Assembly: GCF_000744705.1 (NCBI RefSeq)
Contig: NZ_JQML01000001.1
Coordinates: 372,001-436,000, forward strand
Source of the DNA: Streptacidiphilus albus JL83
GTDB lineage: Bacteria; Actinomycetota; Actinomycetes; Streptomycetales; Streptomycetaceae
DNA: 64,000 nt
Direction of reading: 5' to 3'
This document shows positions 1 to 7,995 of this stretch, one piece after another. How positions within the stretch are numbered: position 1 is the first letter of the stretch; every line of letters begins with the position of its first letter. The translations under genes and the position numbers were made by a program. The notes below the pieces were generated by a model. The model did no database searches. It saw nothing but the letters and a program-made list of their open reading frames with translations, and was not told where the DNA came from.

Positions 1-882
1 CTGCGCACCGGCCCGGGTGGTGGCCAGCGCACCGGCGGCGCAGGCCCGGCGAAGCGCCTCCGGCAGGCCCACCCGTGCGCCCAGGGCCAGCGCGAGCTGG
101 GCGCAGAAGGCGTCCCCCGCGCCGACCGCGTCCACCGCGTCCACCCGGAACCCGGGCTCGACCAGGGCCTCCAGCCCCTCGGCCGCAGCGGCTCCGGCCT
201 CGCCGAGGGTGACCACGGCGACGGTGGGGCCCAGTCCGAGCAGCGCCGCCGCGCAGTCGGGCCCGGCCTCGGGCCGGCCGGCGTCCGGGAGCAGCCCGAG
301 CGCCTCGCTCTGGTTGACCACCAGGACATCGACCGAGCGCAGCAGTTCCAGCAGCTCGTCGTCGACCGTCGGCAGCGGTGCCGCGTTGAGCACCGTCAGC
401 ACCCCCGCCCGCCGCGCCGTTCGGGCCGCGGCGAGCGCGGTGGCGACCGGGATCTCCAGCTGCAGCAGCAGGACGTCGGCCGGGCCGAGCAGATCGCCGC
501 CGGTGATCCGCTCCAGGACCGGCGCGTCCAGCCGACGGTTGGCGCCGGGCGACAGGGTGATCGCGTTCTCCCCGTCGTGCTGGACCACGATCAGGGCCAC
601 CCCCGAACTGCTGTCCGGCAGGGTGCCGACGGCGCGGTCGTCCACCCCCTCGCTGACCAGCCGGGCCCGGAGTTCGGTACCGAAGGCGTCGTCACCGAGC
701 AGCCCGACCATCCGAACGCGCGCGCCGAGCCGGGAGGCGGCGACCGCCTGGTTGGCCCCCTTGCCCCCGGCGTCGCGGACGGCGTCCTCGCCCGACACCG
801 TCTCCCCCGGGGTCGGCAGTCTCCGGACCCGGACCGAGAGGTCCATGTTGAGGCTGCCGACTACGGCGAGTTGTGTGCTCAT
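1..882 (-). CDS. rbsK: Ribokinase (PfkB family), 3' end outside the window
   Basis: Phosphorylates D-ribose to ribose 5-phosphate in the cytoplasm, feeding the pentose phosphate pathway. The first 294 residues are visible. They include the N-terminal GSLNMD strand, the substrate-binding GGKGANQA motif near residue 40, and the PfkB signature DAVGAGDAF with its catalytic Asp near the end. The frame is open to the edge, so only the last few residues should be missing. The ATG overlaps the stop of the upstream lacI-type gene (ATGA), which implies co-transcription and translational coupling. Substrate specificity within the PfkB family is inferred from the motif set and the LacI neighbour. No ribose transporter gene is visible here. 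Confidence 0.9.
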   Translation of the reverse strand, partial: MSTQLAVVGSLNMDLSVRVRRLPTPGETVSGEDAVRDAGGKGANQAVAASRLGARVRMVGLLGDDAFGTELRARLVSEGVDDRAVGTLPDSSSGVALIVVQHDGENAITLSPGANRRLDAPVLERITGGDLLGPADVLLLQLEIPVATALAAARTARRAGVLTVLNAAPLPTVDDELLELLRSVDVLVVNQSEALGLLPDAGRPEAGPDCAAALLGLGPTVAVVTLGEAGAAAAEGLEALVEPGFRVDAVDAVGAGDAFCAQLALALGARVGLPEALRRACAAGALATTRAGAQ

Positions 883-1994
883 TGTTCTGCTCCGTGTTCG
901 TGGTGCTGGTGGTTCGCAGGTTCCGGCGTCGTCGGGTGGGGTTCGGCCTCCTCCGGGCAGCCGCAGGAGCGGCGGGGGGCCAACCGGACCGGCAGCACGT
1001 CCCTGGTGGGCTCCTGGTCCGGGTCGCGCATCCGGGCGGTGAGCCGCTCGTAGCCGACCCGGCTGAGCTCGTCGAAGGGCTGGGACATGGTGGAGAGGGA
1101 GGGCGTGGTGTAGTTGCAGCCGGCGATGCCGTCGAAGGAGACCAGCGACAGGTCCTCGGGGATCCGGCGCCCCAGCTCGGCCGCGGCCCGGATCACCCCG
1201 AGGGCCTGCTCGTCCGAGGTGGTGAACAGCGCGTCGACCTTGCGGTCCGCGCCGAGCAGCGCCCGTCCGGCGAGGTAGCCGGCCCGGCGGCCGAAGGCGC
1301 CGTGCAGGAGCGGCGCGGCGTCCGGCAGGGCCTCCCAGCCGGTACGGCCGACGGAGCCCGATCCGGCCCGGAGGCCGGCCTCCTCCAGTGCGGCGCGCCA
1401 GCCGGCGACCCTGTCGACGGTGGGGTGGATGCCCAGCGGCCCGGCGATGCAGCCGATCCGGCGACGGCCGTGGGCGAGCAGGTGCCGGGTGGCCTCCACG
1501 GCCCCGCCCCGGTTGTCGACCAGCACCTGGGACACGCCTGCCCCCTCCAGTTCGCGGTCGAAGACCACGCAGGGCACCCCGGTCCTGGCCAGTTCGTCGC
1601 GCCAGGGCCGGTCGCCGTGGGCGGGGACCAGCATCAGTCCGTCGACCTGGCGGTCGAGGAAGGTGCGGATGTAGCCGGCCTCGCGCTCGGCGTCGTCGCC
1701 GGCGTTGCCGACCAGCAGTGTGTAGCCGCCGGCCCAGGCCCGGTTCTCCAGCCCTCTGGCCAGTTCGGCGAAGAACGGGTTGGCGCTGTCGGGGACGACC
1801 AGGCCCAGGGTCATGGTGTGGCTCATCCGCAGCGAGCGGGCGAGCGCGTTGGGGCGGTAGTCCAACTGCTTGACCGCGGCCAGGACCCGCTCCCGGGTGG
1901 CCGGAGCCACACTGCGCGGTCCCCCGTTGAGGACGTAGCTGACGACGGCAGGTGACGTCCCGGCGAGCGCGGCCACCTCCTGACGTGTGGGCAC
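879..1994 (-). CDS. LacI-family transcriptional regulator
   Basis: 371-residue sugar-responsive repressor, probably controlling itself and the downstream ribokinase. Residues 1-52 form the LacI helix-turn-helix and hinge (PTRQEVAALAGTSPAVVSYV, then RPNALARSLR). The rest is a periplasmic-binding-protein-like effector domain, with GLVVPDSANPFFAELARGLE at its start and LVSFDGIAGCNYTTPSLSTM near the end. A GTG start at 1994 is chosen because it lies 8 nt after GGGAG and gives the usual short tail before the HTH. A longer open frame upstream lacks homologous-looking sequence. The TGA stop overlaps the rbsK start by 4 nt. The C-terminal tail is rich in His and Glu and is probably not conserved. Confidence 0.9.
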   Translation of the reverse strand: MPTRQEVAALAGTSPAVVSYVLNGGPRSVAPATRERVLAAVKQLDYRPNALARSLRMSHTMTLGLVVPDSANPFFAELARGLENRAWAGGYTLLVGNAGDDAEREAGYIRTFLDRQVDGLMLVPAHGDRPWRDELARTGVPCVVFDRELEGAGVSQVLVDNRGGAVEATRHLLAHGRRRIGCIAGPLGIHPTVDRVAGWRAALEEAGLRAGSGSVGRTGWEALPDAAPLLHGAFGRRAGYLAGRALLGADRKVDALFTTSDEQALGVIRAAAELGRRIPEDLSLVSFDGIAGCNYTTPSLSTMSQPFDELSRVGYERLTARMRDPDQEPTRDVLPVRLAPRRSCGCPEEAEPHPTTPEPANHQHHEHGAEQ

Positions 1995-2351
1995 GAGAGT
2001 TGCTCCCTTCCTTGGAAACAGCTGGATTCGACCGCTGACCAGCCGCAATACGAGTTGGCAACTCGTGTTGAGCCGGGAGTATGGAAGGCAACCAGGGCAA
2101 CAGCAAGAGGGCGGCGGCGACCTTTTCCGATCTGTGATGCGAGGGTGCGGCCCATCGGCGGAGCCGGCCGCACCGGCGGGGTGACGCCGGCCGCCCGGTC
2201 GGCGCGCCGTCGGCGGGGAAGCCACGTACTGTCTCCTTGACGGCGGGTCAGGGCTGATCTGAGCAGGTCAGCACCGGTCCCCAGGCCGTGAGACGGGCAG
2301 GCACGGTCACGTGCACCCCCCATCGATGGTGGCCCTTCCCTGGAGGAGCGC
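1995..2351. other. Divergent intergenic region, lacI / MMPL gene
   Basis: 357 bp without a convincing gene. It holds the 17-bp palindrome at 2050-2066 and the GGAGG ribosome binding site of the MMPL gene at 2342-2346. I see no other strong repeat. Confidence 0.6.
2050..2066. promoter_or_regulatory. Candidate LacI-family operator (17-bp palindrome)
   Basis: ACGAGTTGGCAACTCGT is a perfect inverted repeat of 8-nt arms around a central G. It lies 56 bp upstream of the lacI-type GTG start, in the gap shared with the divergent MMPL gene. Position and symmetry fit an autoregulatory LacI-type operator. Binding itself is inferred. Confidence 0.6.
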
Positions 2352-4565
2352 GTGTCCACGTACCTGTACCGGCTGGCCCGTTTCGCGTTCGAGCACCGCC
2401 GGCGGATGCTCGCCCTGTGGCTGGTGCTGGCCGTGGCGACGATCGTGATCGCCACCGCCAGCGGCGGCAAGACCAACGACAACTTCACCATTCCCGGGAC
2501 CGAGTCCCAGCGGGCGGCCGACCTGTTGACGAAGAAGCTGCCCGCGCTCAGCGGCGGCCAGGCCCAGGTGGTGTTCTCCGTCAAGGGCGGGACCGTGCTG
2601 ACCGGTCCCACCCAGAAGGCCGGGATCGAGGCAGCGGTCGCCGACCTCAGGAAGGTGCCCCAGGTCGTCTCGGTCTCCGACCCCTTCACCGGCAACGCGG
2701 TCTCGTCCACCGGGCAGGTGGGCCTGACCAGCGTGCAGTTCTCGGTGCAGCCGACCGACGTCAAGGACTCCACCCTGGACGCGGTCAAGGCGGCGGTGGT
2801 CCCCGCCCAGAACGCGGGGGTCGAGGTGAACTACTCCGGCAGTGCCTACCCCGGATGGCGTACCGTGCCCTCCGAGCTTCCCGAGCTGATCGGCATCGTG
2901 GTCGCGTTCGTGATCCTGCTGGTCACCTTCGGCGCACTGGTGACGGCCGGACTGCCGATCATCACCGCGGTCATCGGGGTCATCGTCACCCTGATGGGCG
3001 TGACCGCCGTCGCGGCTGTGATCAACATCGCCTCGGCCTCGACCACCGTGGCACTGATGCTCGGCCTGTCCTGCGGCATCGACTACGGCGTGTTCATCCT
3101 CTACCGGCACCGCAACAACCTGCTCACCGGGATGAGCGTGGAGGACTCGGTGGCGCTGGCCGTGGGCACGGCCGGCAGCTCGGTGGTGTTCGCGGCCCTC
3201 ACCGTGATCATCGCCCTGTGCGGCCTCTCGGTCGTCGGCATCCCCTTCCTGACCGTGATGGGCCTGGCCGCCGCCGCGGCCGTGCTGGTCGCCCTGCTGA
3301 TCGCGCTGACCCTGCTGCCGGCCATGCTGGGCTTCGCCGGCCCCAGGATCGCGAAGTTCATCAACTCTCCGCTGCGCCCCGGACACCACGAGGCGGTCGC
3401 CCGGACCTCGGCGAACCGGCCGGAGCGCACCTTCGGCGCATCCTGGGCCCGGTTCGTGGTCCGCTACCGGATCCCGGTGCTCGTCCTCGGGGTCGCGCTG
3501 CTCGGGGTGCTGGCGATCCCGGCGGCGAGCCTCCAGCTCGGGCTGCCGAGCGGCTCCTCCAAGCCCACCTCCGACACCCAGCGCAAGGCCTACGACCTGA
3601 CCACCGCCGGCTTCGGCGCGGGCTTCAACGGTCCGCTGCTGGTGGTCGCCGACGGCGTGACCTCCAGCAGCGTCACCGACCAGATGGCGGCCACCCTGCG
3701 GCAGCTGCCCGGGGTCGTGAGCGCCACTCCGGTCGCGGCGCAGAACGGGGTCTCGGTGATCAAGGTGATCCCCTCCACCGGGCCGAACGACCCGGCCACC
3801 GCGACCCTGGTCCACCGGATCCGCGACGACCGCGGCACCGTCGAGGGCACCACCGGGGCCACCATCCTGGTCGGCGGCACCACCGCGTCCAACATCGACG
3901 TCTCCGCGAAGCTCTCCAGCGCCCTGCCGGTGTTCCTGGCGGTGGTCGTCGGACTGGCCTTCATCCTGCTGACCTTCGCCTTCCGGACGATCCTGGTGCC
4001 GATCAAGTCCATCATCGGCTTCCTGCTGTCGGTCTCCGCCGCGTTCGGCGCCCAGGTGGCGATGTTCCAGTGGGGCTGGGGCCGGCACGTCTTCGGGGTC
4101 ACCCCCAGCGAGACGATCAGCTTCCTGCCGATCCTGATGCTCGCCATCATCTTCGGCCTGTCCAGCGACTACGAGGTGTTCGTGGTCTCCCGGATCAAGG
4201 AGGACTTCACCCGGACCGGCGACGCGCGGGGCGCGGTGGCGCGCGGGACCGGCCTGTCCGCCCGGGTGGTCACCGCCGCCGCGCTGATCATGTTCTCGAT
4301 CTTCGTGGCCTTCATGTTCACCACCGACCCCACCATCAAGGCCATCGGTTTCAGCTTCGCCGTGGGCGTCTTCCTGGACGCCTTCGTGGTCCGGCTCGCG
4401 CTCGTCCCCGCAACCATGGCCATCGTCCGCGCCAAGCTCTGGTACCACCCCCAGTGGTTCGCCAAGTACATTCCCGACCCCGACATCGAGGGCGAACGGC
4501 TCCAGGCGCAGCGGGACGCGGCCATCGCGGCCGCTGCGGCCACCACCGGCCCGGGGCAGGACTGA
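2352..4565 (+). CDS. MMPL/RND-superfamily membrane transporter
   Basis: 737-residue integral membrane exporter of the MMPL class, proton-driven transporters of lipids, polyketides or drugs. The two-fold architecture is clear. A first membrane helix (residues ~17-35) precedes an extracytoplasmic loop, and a six-helix bundle starts near residue 175 with the family-typical GLSCGIDYGVFILYRHR. A second loop and bundle follow, containing IFGLSSDYEVFVVSRIKEDF. The Asp-Tyr pairs in both halves are the usual proton-relay positions. The GTG start follows GGAGG by 5 nt. The gene stands alone, divergent from lacI, and the substrate cannot be told from the sequence. Confidence 0.9.
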   Translation: MSTYLYRLARFAFEHRRRMLALWLVLAVATIVIATASGGKTNDNFTIPGTESQRAADLLTKKLPALSGGQAQVVFSVKGGTVLTGPTQKAGIEAAVADLRKVPQVVSVSDPFTGNAVSSTGQVGLTSVQFSVQPTDVKDSTLDAVKAAVVPAQNAGVEVNYSGSAYPGWRTVPSELPELIGIVVAFVILLVTFGALVTAGLPIITAVIGVIVTLMGVTAVAAVINIASASTTVALMLGLSCGIDYGVFILYRHRNNLLTGMSVEDSVALAVGTAGSSVVFAALTVIIALCGLSVVGIPFLTVMGLAAAAAVLVALLIALTLLPAMLGFAGPRIAKFINSPLRPGHHEAVARTSANRPERTFGASWARFVVRYRIPVLVLGVALLGVLAIPAASLQLGLPSGSSKPTSDTQRKAYDLTTAGFGAGFNGPLLVVADGVTSSSVTDQMAATLRQLPGVVSATPVAAQNGVSVIKVIPSTGPNDPATATLVHRIRDDRGTVEGTTGATILVGGTTASNIDVSAKLSSALPVFLAVVVGLAFILLTFAFRTILVPIKSIIGFLLSVSAAFGAQVAMFQWGWGRHVFGVTPSETISFLPILMLAIIFGLSSDYEVFVVSRIKEDFTRTGDARGAVARGTGLSARVVTAAALIMFSIFVAFMFTTDPTIKAIGFSFAVGVFLDAFVVRLALVPATMAIVRAKLWYHPQWFAKYIPDPDIEGERLQAQRDAAIAAAAATTGPGQD

Positions 4566-4672
4566 CCGACCGGGCGGACGCCCCTCCGGGGGCTGCGGCT
4601 CGGAAGCCGCCGGCAGTGGTGCCGCCGTGGACTCCGGCCCGTCGCGTTTCAACAATCTGTCAACATGGGCCC

Positions 4673-4786
4673 ATGTCGAATCCGGAAATACCGACGCCCC
4701 GTCAGTTCGGGGCCCCGCCGTCCGCCGCACCGGCCGGGCCCTCCGTCCTGCACCGGTCCCCCGCGCCCGCCGGGGGGACGATATGA
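4673..4786 (+). CDS. Possible 37-residue leader peptide before the aquaporin gene
   Basis: An ATG-started frame begins MSNPEIPTPRQF, is Pro/Ala-rich, and its TGA overlaps the ATG of the MIP gene at 4783 (ATGA). No ribosome binding site is obvious directly upstream. The repeated CAACA elements at 4651-4665 could be promoter-proximal. It may be a translated leader that couples expression, or chance. No homology is recognised. Confidence 0.3.
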   Translation: MSNPEIPTPRQFGAPPSAAPAGPSVLHRSPAPAGGTI

Positions 4787-5523
4787 CCGCCCCGGTCCCC
4801 CTGGCCCGCCGCGCGACCGCCGAGGCGGTCGGCACCGCCGCGCTGGCGGCGATCGTCGTCGGCTCGGGCATCCAGGCCGTCGACCTCTCGCCCGACACCG
4901 GCGTGCAACTGCTGGCCAACTCCCTGGCCACCGCGCTGGGACTGGGCGTGCTGATCGCCCTCCTCGCCCCGGTGTCGGGCGCCCACCTCAACCCTGCGGT
5001 CACCCTGGCCGCCTGGTGGACCGGCCGCCGCACCGGCGGGGGCCCCGAGCTGCGCGTGGTCGCGGCCTACGTCCCGGCCCAGATCGTCGGCGCGATCGGC
5101 GGGACGGTGCTGGCCGACGCCATGTTCGCGGAGCCGCTGGTGAAGTGGTCCACCCACCGGCACGCCGACGGTCACCAACTGCTGGGCGAGGTCGTCGCGA
5201 CCGCCGGGCTGGTCCTGCTGGCCCTCGGGCTGGCCCGAACCGGCCGCGAGCGGTTGCTGCCGGTGGCGGTCGCCTCCTGGATCGGCGCCGGGTGCTGGTT
5301 CACCGCCTCCAGCGGCTTCGTCAATCCGGCCCTCACGATCGGCCGGTCGTTCACCGACACCTGCACCGGCATCGCCCCGGCGTCCGTGCCTCCCTTCGTC
5401 GCCGCCCAGCTCGTCGGCGCCGTCGTCGGCCTGACCCTGGCCGCCGCGCTGTTCGGCCGGACCCCCGCGCCGGCCCGGGCCGGCGGCCGGGCAGATCCGA
5501 TCGCCCAGGAAGTCTCGTACTGA
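4783..5523 (+). CDS. MIP/aquaporin-family channel
   Basis: 246-residue polytopic channel protein for water, glycerol or small neutral solutes. Both half-helix signatures are present: HLNPAVTL with NPA at residues 70-72, and FVNPALTIGRSF near residue 182. The spacing gives the inverted-repeat, six-helix fold. Length is normal for actinobacterial MIP proteins. The start at 4783 follows a GGGGGGAC purine run and overlaps the stop of a short upstream frame. Related actinobacterial channels are sometimes linked to arsenic genes, but no arsenic gene is adjacent here, so the substrate is left open. Confidence 0.88.
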   Translation: MTAPVPLARRATAEAVGTAALAAIVVGSGIQAVDLSPDTGVQLLANSLATALGLGVLIALLAPVSGAHLNPAVTLAAWWTGRRTGGGPELRVVAAYVPAQIVGAIGGTVLADAMFAEPLVKWSTHRHADGHQLLGEVVATAGLVLLALGLARTGRERLLPVAVASWIGAGCWFTASSGFVNPALTIGRSFTDTCTGIAPASVPPFVAAQLVGAVVGLTLAAALFGRTPAPARAGGRADPIAQEVSY

Positions 5524-5535
5524 GAGCGGTCGCGG

Positions 5536-5991
5536 TCAGTCCGCGAGCGGCGCGCTCCAGGCGAGTTCCGTCCAGGCGCAGACCGGATTCCCCTTGGCGT
5601 CGGTCATCCGGACCCGCGCCAGCAGGGTGCCGGTCTCCACCGCCGCGGCCATGACCGCCGGCTCCACGCCCGACAGCAGCAGCTTGGCCCGCCGGAACAT
5701 GGTGAAGCCGCCGTCCGTGCCGACCTCGCCCCACGACAGGTAGACGAAGCGACCGCCCAGCCGGTTCTGGATGTAGCGGCCACGCAGCGTCAGCACGCCG
5801 TCGGCGTCGGTGAGGGGCTCGCACTCCAGCTCCCAGGACACCGAGTCCGCGTCACCCGGCTGCACCGCGAGCAACTCGCCCGGCCTGTCCTTGCGTTGCA
5901 CGGCGACATGGACGTTCCCGGCCCCGGGAAAGTCCGGTCCGGGCCCGCAGTGACGTCCCGGCAGGTCGTAGCCCTCGATCCGCAGCAGCAC
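5536..5991 (-). CDS. DUF5990-type hypothetical protein
   Basis: 151-residue soluble protein starting VLLRIEGYDLPG and ending ELAWSAPLAD. It looks like one beta-rich domain with a conserved feel (HVAVQRKDRPGELL, GRYIQNRLGGRFVYLSWG, GGFTMFRRAKLLL). I recognise it as the DUF5990-like family, common and uncharacterised in actinomycetes. The start is GTG at 5991 with GAGG upstream. It is convergent with the MIP gene (12 bp between stops) and upstream of nothing on its strand. No function is proposed. Confidence 0.65.
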   Translation of the reverse strand: MLLRIEGYDLPGRHCGPGPDFPGAGNVHVAVQRKDRPGELLAVQPGDADSVSWELECEPLTDADGVLTLRGRYIQNRLGGRFVYLSWGEVGTDGGFTMFRRAKLLLSGVEPAVMAAAVETGTLLARVRMTDAKGNPVCAWTELAWSAPLAD

Positions 5992-6083
5992 CCGCCCATC
6001 CTCGCACGGCGCAGCCGTCCCGCGACCGCACCGCCCACCGGGGGCCACGCGCTGCGGCGCGTGGCCCCCGGTGTGACGTCGCC

Positions 6084-7226
6084 TCAGCTCGCGGGCTGGG
6101 GCTCCTCCTCCGCGGAGGCGACGCCCGTGCCCCGGTCGAGTCCGGCCTGCCAGCGGGACTCGACCTTGCCGAAGCGCCAGAAGAGCAGCGCGACGATCCA
6201 GGTGCCGGCGAACAGGCCGGCGATGACGAAGCCGGCCTTGTTGATGTCGAAGTCGGCCATGAAGTCCCAGAAGGGGCCGCTGAGGTGCATCTCGCTGGTG
6301 AGCACGCCCAGCATCTCGATGGTGCCGATCAGGAAGGCGGCGGCGATCGACAGGCCGGTGATGACGAGGTTGTAGTAGACCTTCCGCACCGGCTTGGCGA
6401 AGGCCCAGCCGTAGGCGAAGTTCATGAAGCAGCCGTCGAGGGTGTCGAACAGGGTCATGCCGCCGGAGAAGAGCAGCGGCAGGGCGAGCACCGCGTAGAA
6501 GGGCAGTCCGGAGGTGGCGGCGTAGGCCGTCGCGGCGAGCAGCACCACCTCGGTGGCGGTGTCGAAGCCGATGCCGAAGACCAGGCCGACGAAGAACATC
6601 TGGTAGGTGTGGTTGATCGAGCGCATGAAGCGGCCGAAGAAGCGCCACATCAACCCGCGGGCCTGGAGCTGGCGTTCGAGCTCGTCCTCGTTGAACGTGC
6701 CGCGCCGCATGTCGCGGAAGACCTTGAAGATCCCGGCCAGCACGATCAGGTTCAGCGCCGCGATCAGGTAGAGGAAGCCGGCCGAGGTGATCGTGCCGAG
6801 CATCCCGCCCAGGGTCTCGTAGGTGGAGTTGGGGTCGACCATCGCGCCGAACACGGCCTTGGCGGCGATGGTGATGCCCACGCCGACGGCGACCACGATC
6901 GTGGAGTGGCCCAGCGCGAAGAAGAAGCCGGTGCCCAGCGGGCGCTTCTTTTCCGCCATCAGCTTGCGGGTGACGTTGTCGATCGCGGAGATGTGGTCCG
7001 CGTCGAAGGCGTGCCGGGCGCCCAGCGTCCAGGCGGTGAAGGCGACGCCGAGGCCGACGCCGAGCTTGTCGTAGTGGAAGTGGTGCGGCAGCACGGTGAA
7101 GATGTAAATGCCCCAGCCGAAGCCGTTGAGGGCCAGGATGACCAGAGCCATCACGCCGAGTCTGGCCCATTCGGACGGATGGAGCGCCTGGGTCACGGTC
7201 CGGTACCTGGTGGCGATCGATGACAC
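6084..7226 (-). CDS. Nickel/cobalt permease, NiCoT family (HoxN/NixA/NicT type)
   Basis: 380-residue cytoplasmic-membrane transporter for Ni2+ and/or Co2+. The family signature RHAFDADHISAIDN sits in helix II (residues ~70), and its His/Asp residues form the metal path. The second signature LGHSTIVVAV follows near residue 105, and FGIGFDTATEV lies in the second half. About eight membrane segments are apparent, with an acidic C-terminal tail. GTG start at 7226 after GAGGAGG. The leader carries a cobalamin riboswitch, so cobalt for B12 synthesis is the likelier cargo. Repression by B12 follows from known riboswitch behaviour. A divergent ArsR-family gene suggests a second, metal-responsive input. 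Confidence 0.92.
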   Translation of the reverse strand: MSSIATRYRTVTQALHPSEWARLGVMALVILALNGFGWGIYIFTVLPHHFHYDKLGVGLGVAFTAWTLGARHAFDADHISAIDNVTRKLMAEKKRPLGTGFFFALGHSTIVVAVGVGITIAAKAVFGAMVDPNSTYETLGGMLGTITSAGFLYLIAALNLIVLAGIFKVFRDMRRGTFNEDELERQLQARGLMWRFFGRFMRSINHTYQMFFVGLVFGIGFDTATEVVLLAATAYAATSGLPFYAVLALPLLFSGGMTLFDTLDGCFMNFAYGWAFAKPVRKVYYNLVITGLSIAAAFLIGTIEMLGVLTSEMHLSGPFWDFMADFDINKAGFVIAGLFAGTWIVALLFWRFGKVESRWQAGLDRGTGVASAEEEPQPAS

Positions 7227-7229
7227 GGG

Positions 7230-7247
7230 GCATCCTCCTCGGGATGC
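7230..7247 (-). promoter_or_regulatory. Shine-Dalgarno-sequestering hairpin of the NiCoT gene
   Basis: On the minus strand GCATCC-CGAGGA-GGATGC is a perfect 6-bp stem with a 6-nt loop. The GAGGAGG ribosome binding site of the permease spans the loop and the 3' arm, and the GTG start is 3 nt beyond the hairpin. It is placed to act as the translational expression platform of the riboswitch upstream. Confidence 0.65.
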
Positions 7248-7299
7248 TCACAGGTCCGGCGCCCCTCGACCAGCCGTCGCGGCCGGGGGTGGAGCCGCC

Positions 7300-7464
7300 C
7301 TCCTGCGAGACGGGGTTCCATCGGTGCAGCCACAGGCGACCGGACTCGTCCCCTTCGGACACGGTCGACATGCGCCGTGGCTGAGGGGCTTCACCGTTGC
7401 GGGACAGTGCCGGATTCACACCGGGCTTCGCTGGAGCTGCGCCGTTCCGACCGTTGTCGGAACG
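7300..7464 (-). ncRNA. Cobalamin (B12) riboswitch
   Basis: Reading the minus strand, the conserved core GGTGTGAATCCGGCACTGT continues into CCCGCAACGGTGAAGC. It is followed about 55 nt later by a degenerate B12 box, GAGTCCGGTCGCCTGTGG. These are hallmark cobalamin-riboswitch blocks. A 20-nt perfect hairpin (7444-7463, arms GTTCCGAC/GTCGGAAC) lies at the 5' side. Boundaries are approximate. It sits in the leader of the NiCoT gene, and the SD-hiding hairpin at 7230-7247 is the likely output. Confidence 0.85.
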
Positions 7465-7514
7465 CAGTCATCGTAGGGGCAGCCGGACAACAGCTACAAG
7501 CCTGCATAACTAAT

Positions 7515-7553
7515 GAGATGTGTAACATGTGAGACAGTTGTCACATGCATCTC
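7515..7553. promoter_or_regulatory. Candidate ArsR-family operator overlapping a start codon
   Basis: CATGTGA (7526-7532) and TCACATG (7541-7547) are perfect 7-nt arms around an 8-nt spacer. They are flanked by an outer pair, GAGATG (7515-7520) and CATCTC (7548-7553). The right arm contains the ATG of the ArsR gene at 7545, so a bound dimer would cover its own initiation region. No Shine-Dalgarno precedes the ATG, which fits a leaderless transcript. Confidence 0.65.
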
Positions 7554-7940
7554 GTGCCGACCGAGCGGGCCCACCTACCGTCCATCGACGACCACCGGGT
7601 GTGCGCGGCGATCGCGGCGATCGGCGACCCCGAGCACCTCGCCGCCTGGGCCTCCCGCTTCTCCCTGGTCAGCGATCCGCACCGGCTCGCGCTGCTGCTC
7701 GCCATCCGGCAGGCCGGGCCGATCAGCGTCACCGATCTCGCGGTGGCGACCGGGATGAACGCGACCACCGTCTCCCAGGCGCTGCGGCTGCTGAAGACCG
7801 CAGGCGTCGTCACCGGCATCCGCGACGGGCGGGTGATCCGCTACCGGTTGACCGACGGCACGATCGGTCAGGTGCTCGCGCTGTCGGCGCCCTCGGGCGA
7901 GGGCGTCTCGCCCTGCGAGCCCGGTCCCTTCGGCGAATGA
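7545..7940 (+). CDS. ArsR/SmtB-family metalloregulator
   Basis: 131-residue winged-helix repressor. The recognition region reads TDLAVATGMNATTVSQALRL, and the wing contains GIRDGRVIRYRL. It is divergent from the Ni/Co permease, so a nickel/cobalt sensor role like NmtR or KmtR is the natural inference. The alpha-5 Asp/His pair used by NmtR is not clearly kept (YRLTDGTIGQVL has Asp but no following His). Candidate ligands instead are N-terminal His2 and His10, His17, Cys20 and a C-terminal Cys. The metal is therefore uncertain. The ATG at 7545 lies within a palindrome and lacks an SD, and a GTG three codons later is an alternative. Confidence 0.85.
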   Translation: MHLVPTERAHLPSIDDHRVCAAIAAIGDPEHLAAWASRFSLVSDPHRLALLLAIRQAGPISVTDLAVATGMNATTVSQALRLLKTAGVVTGIRDGRVIRYRLTDGTIGQVLALSAPSGEGVSPCEPGPFGE

Positions 7941-7995
7941 CGGCGGGCCGCCGCAGCCCGTGCCTCAGCCGGTTCCGGACGACCCGTCAGACCCG

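Noticed and set aside
2307..5033. 908-codon minus-strand frame over the MMPL and MIP genes
   Set aside because: Asp/Gly/His-rich antisense shadow of the genes with clear RND and MIP motifs.
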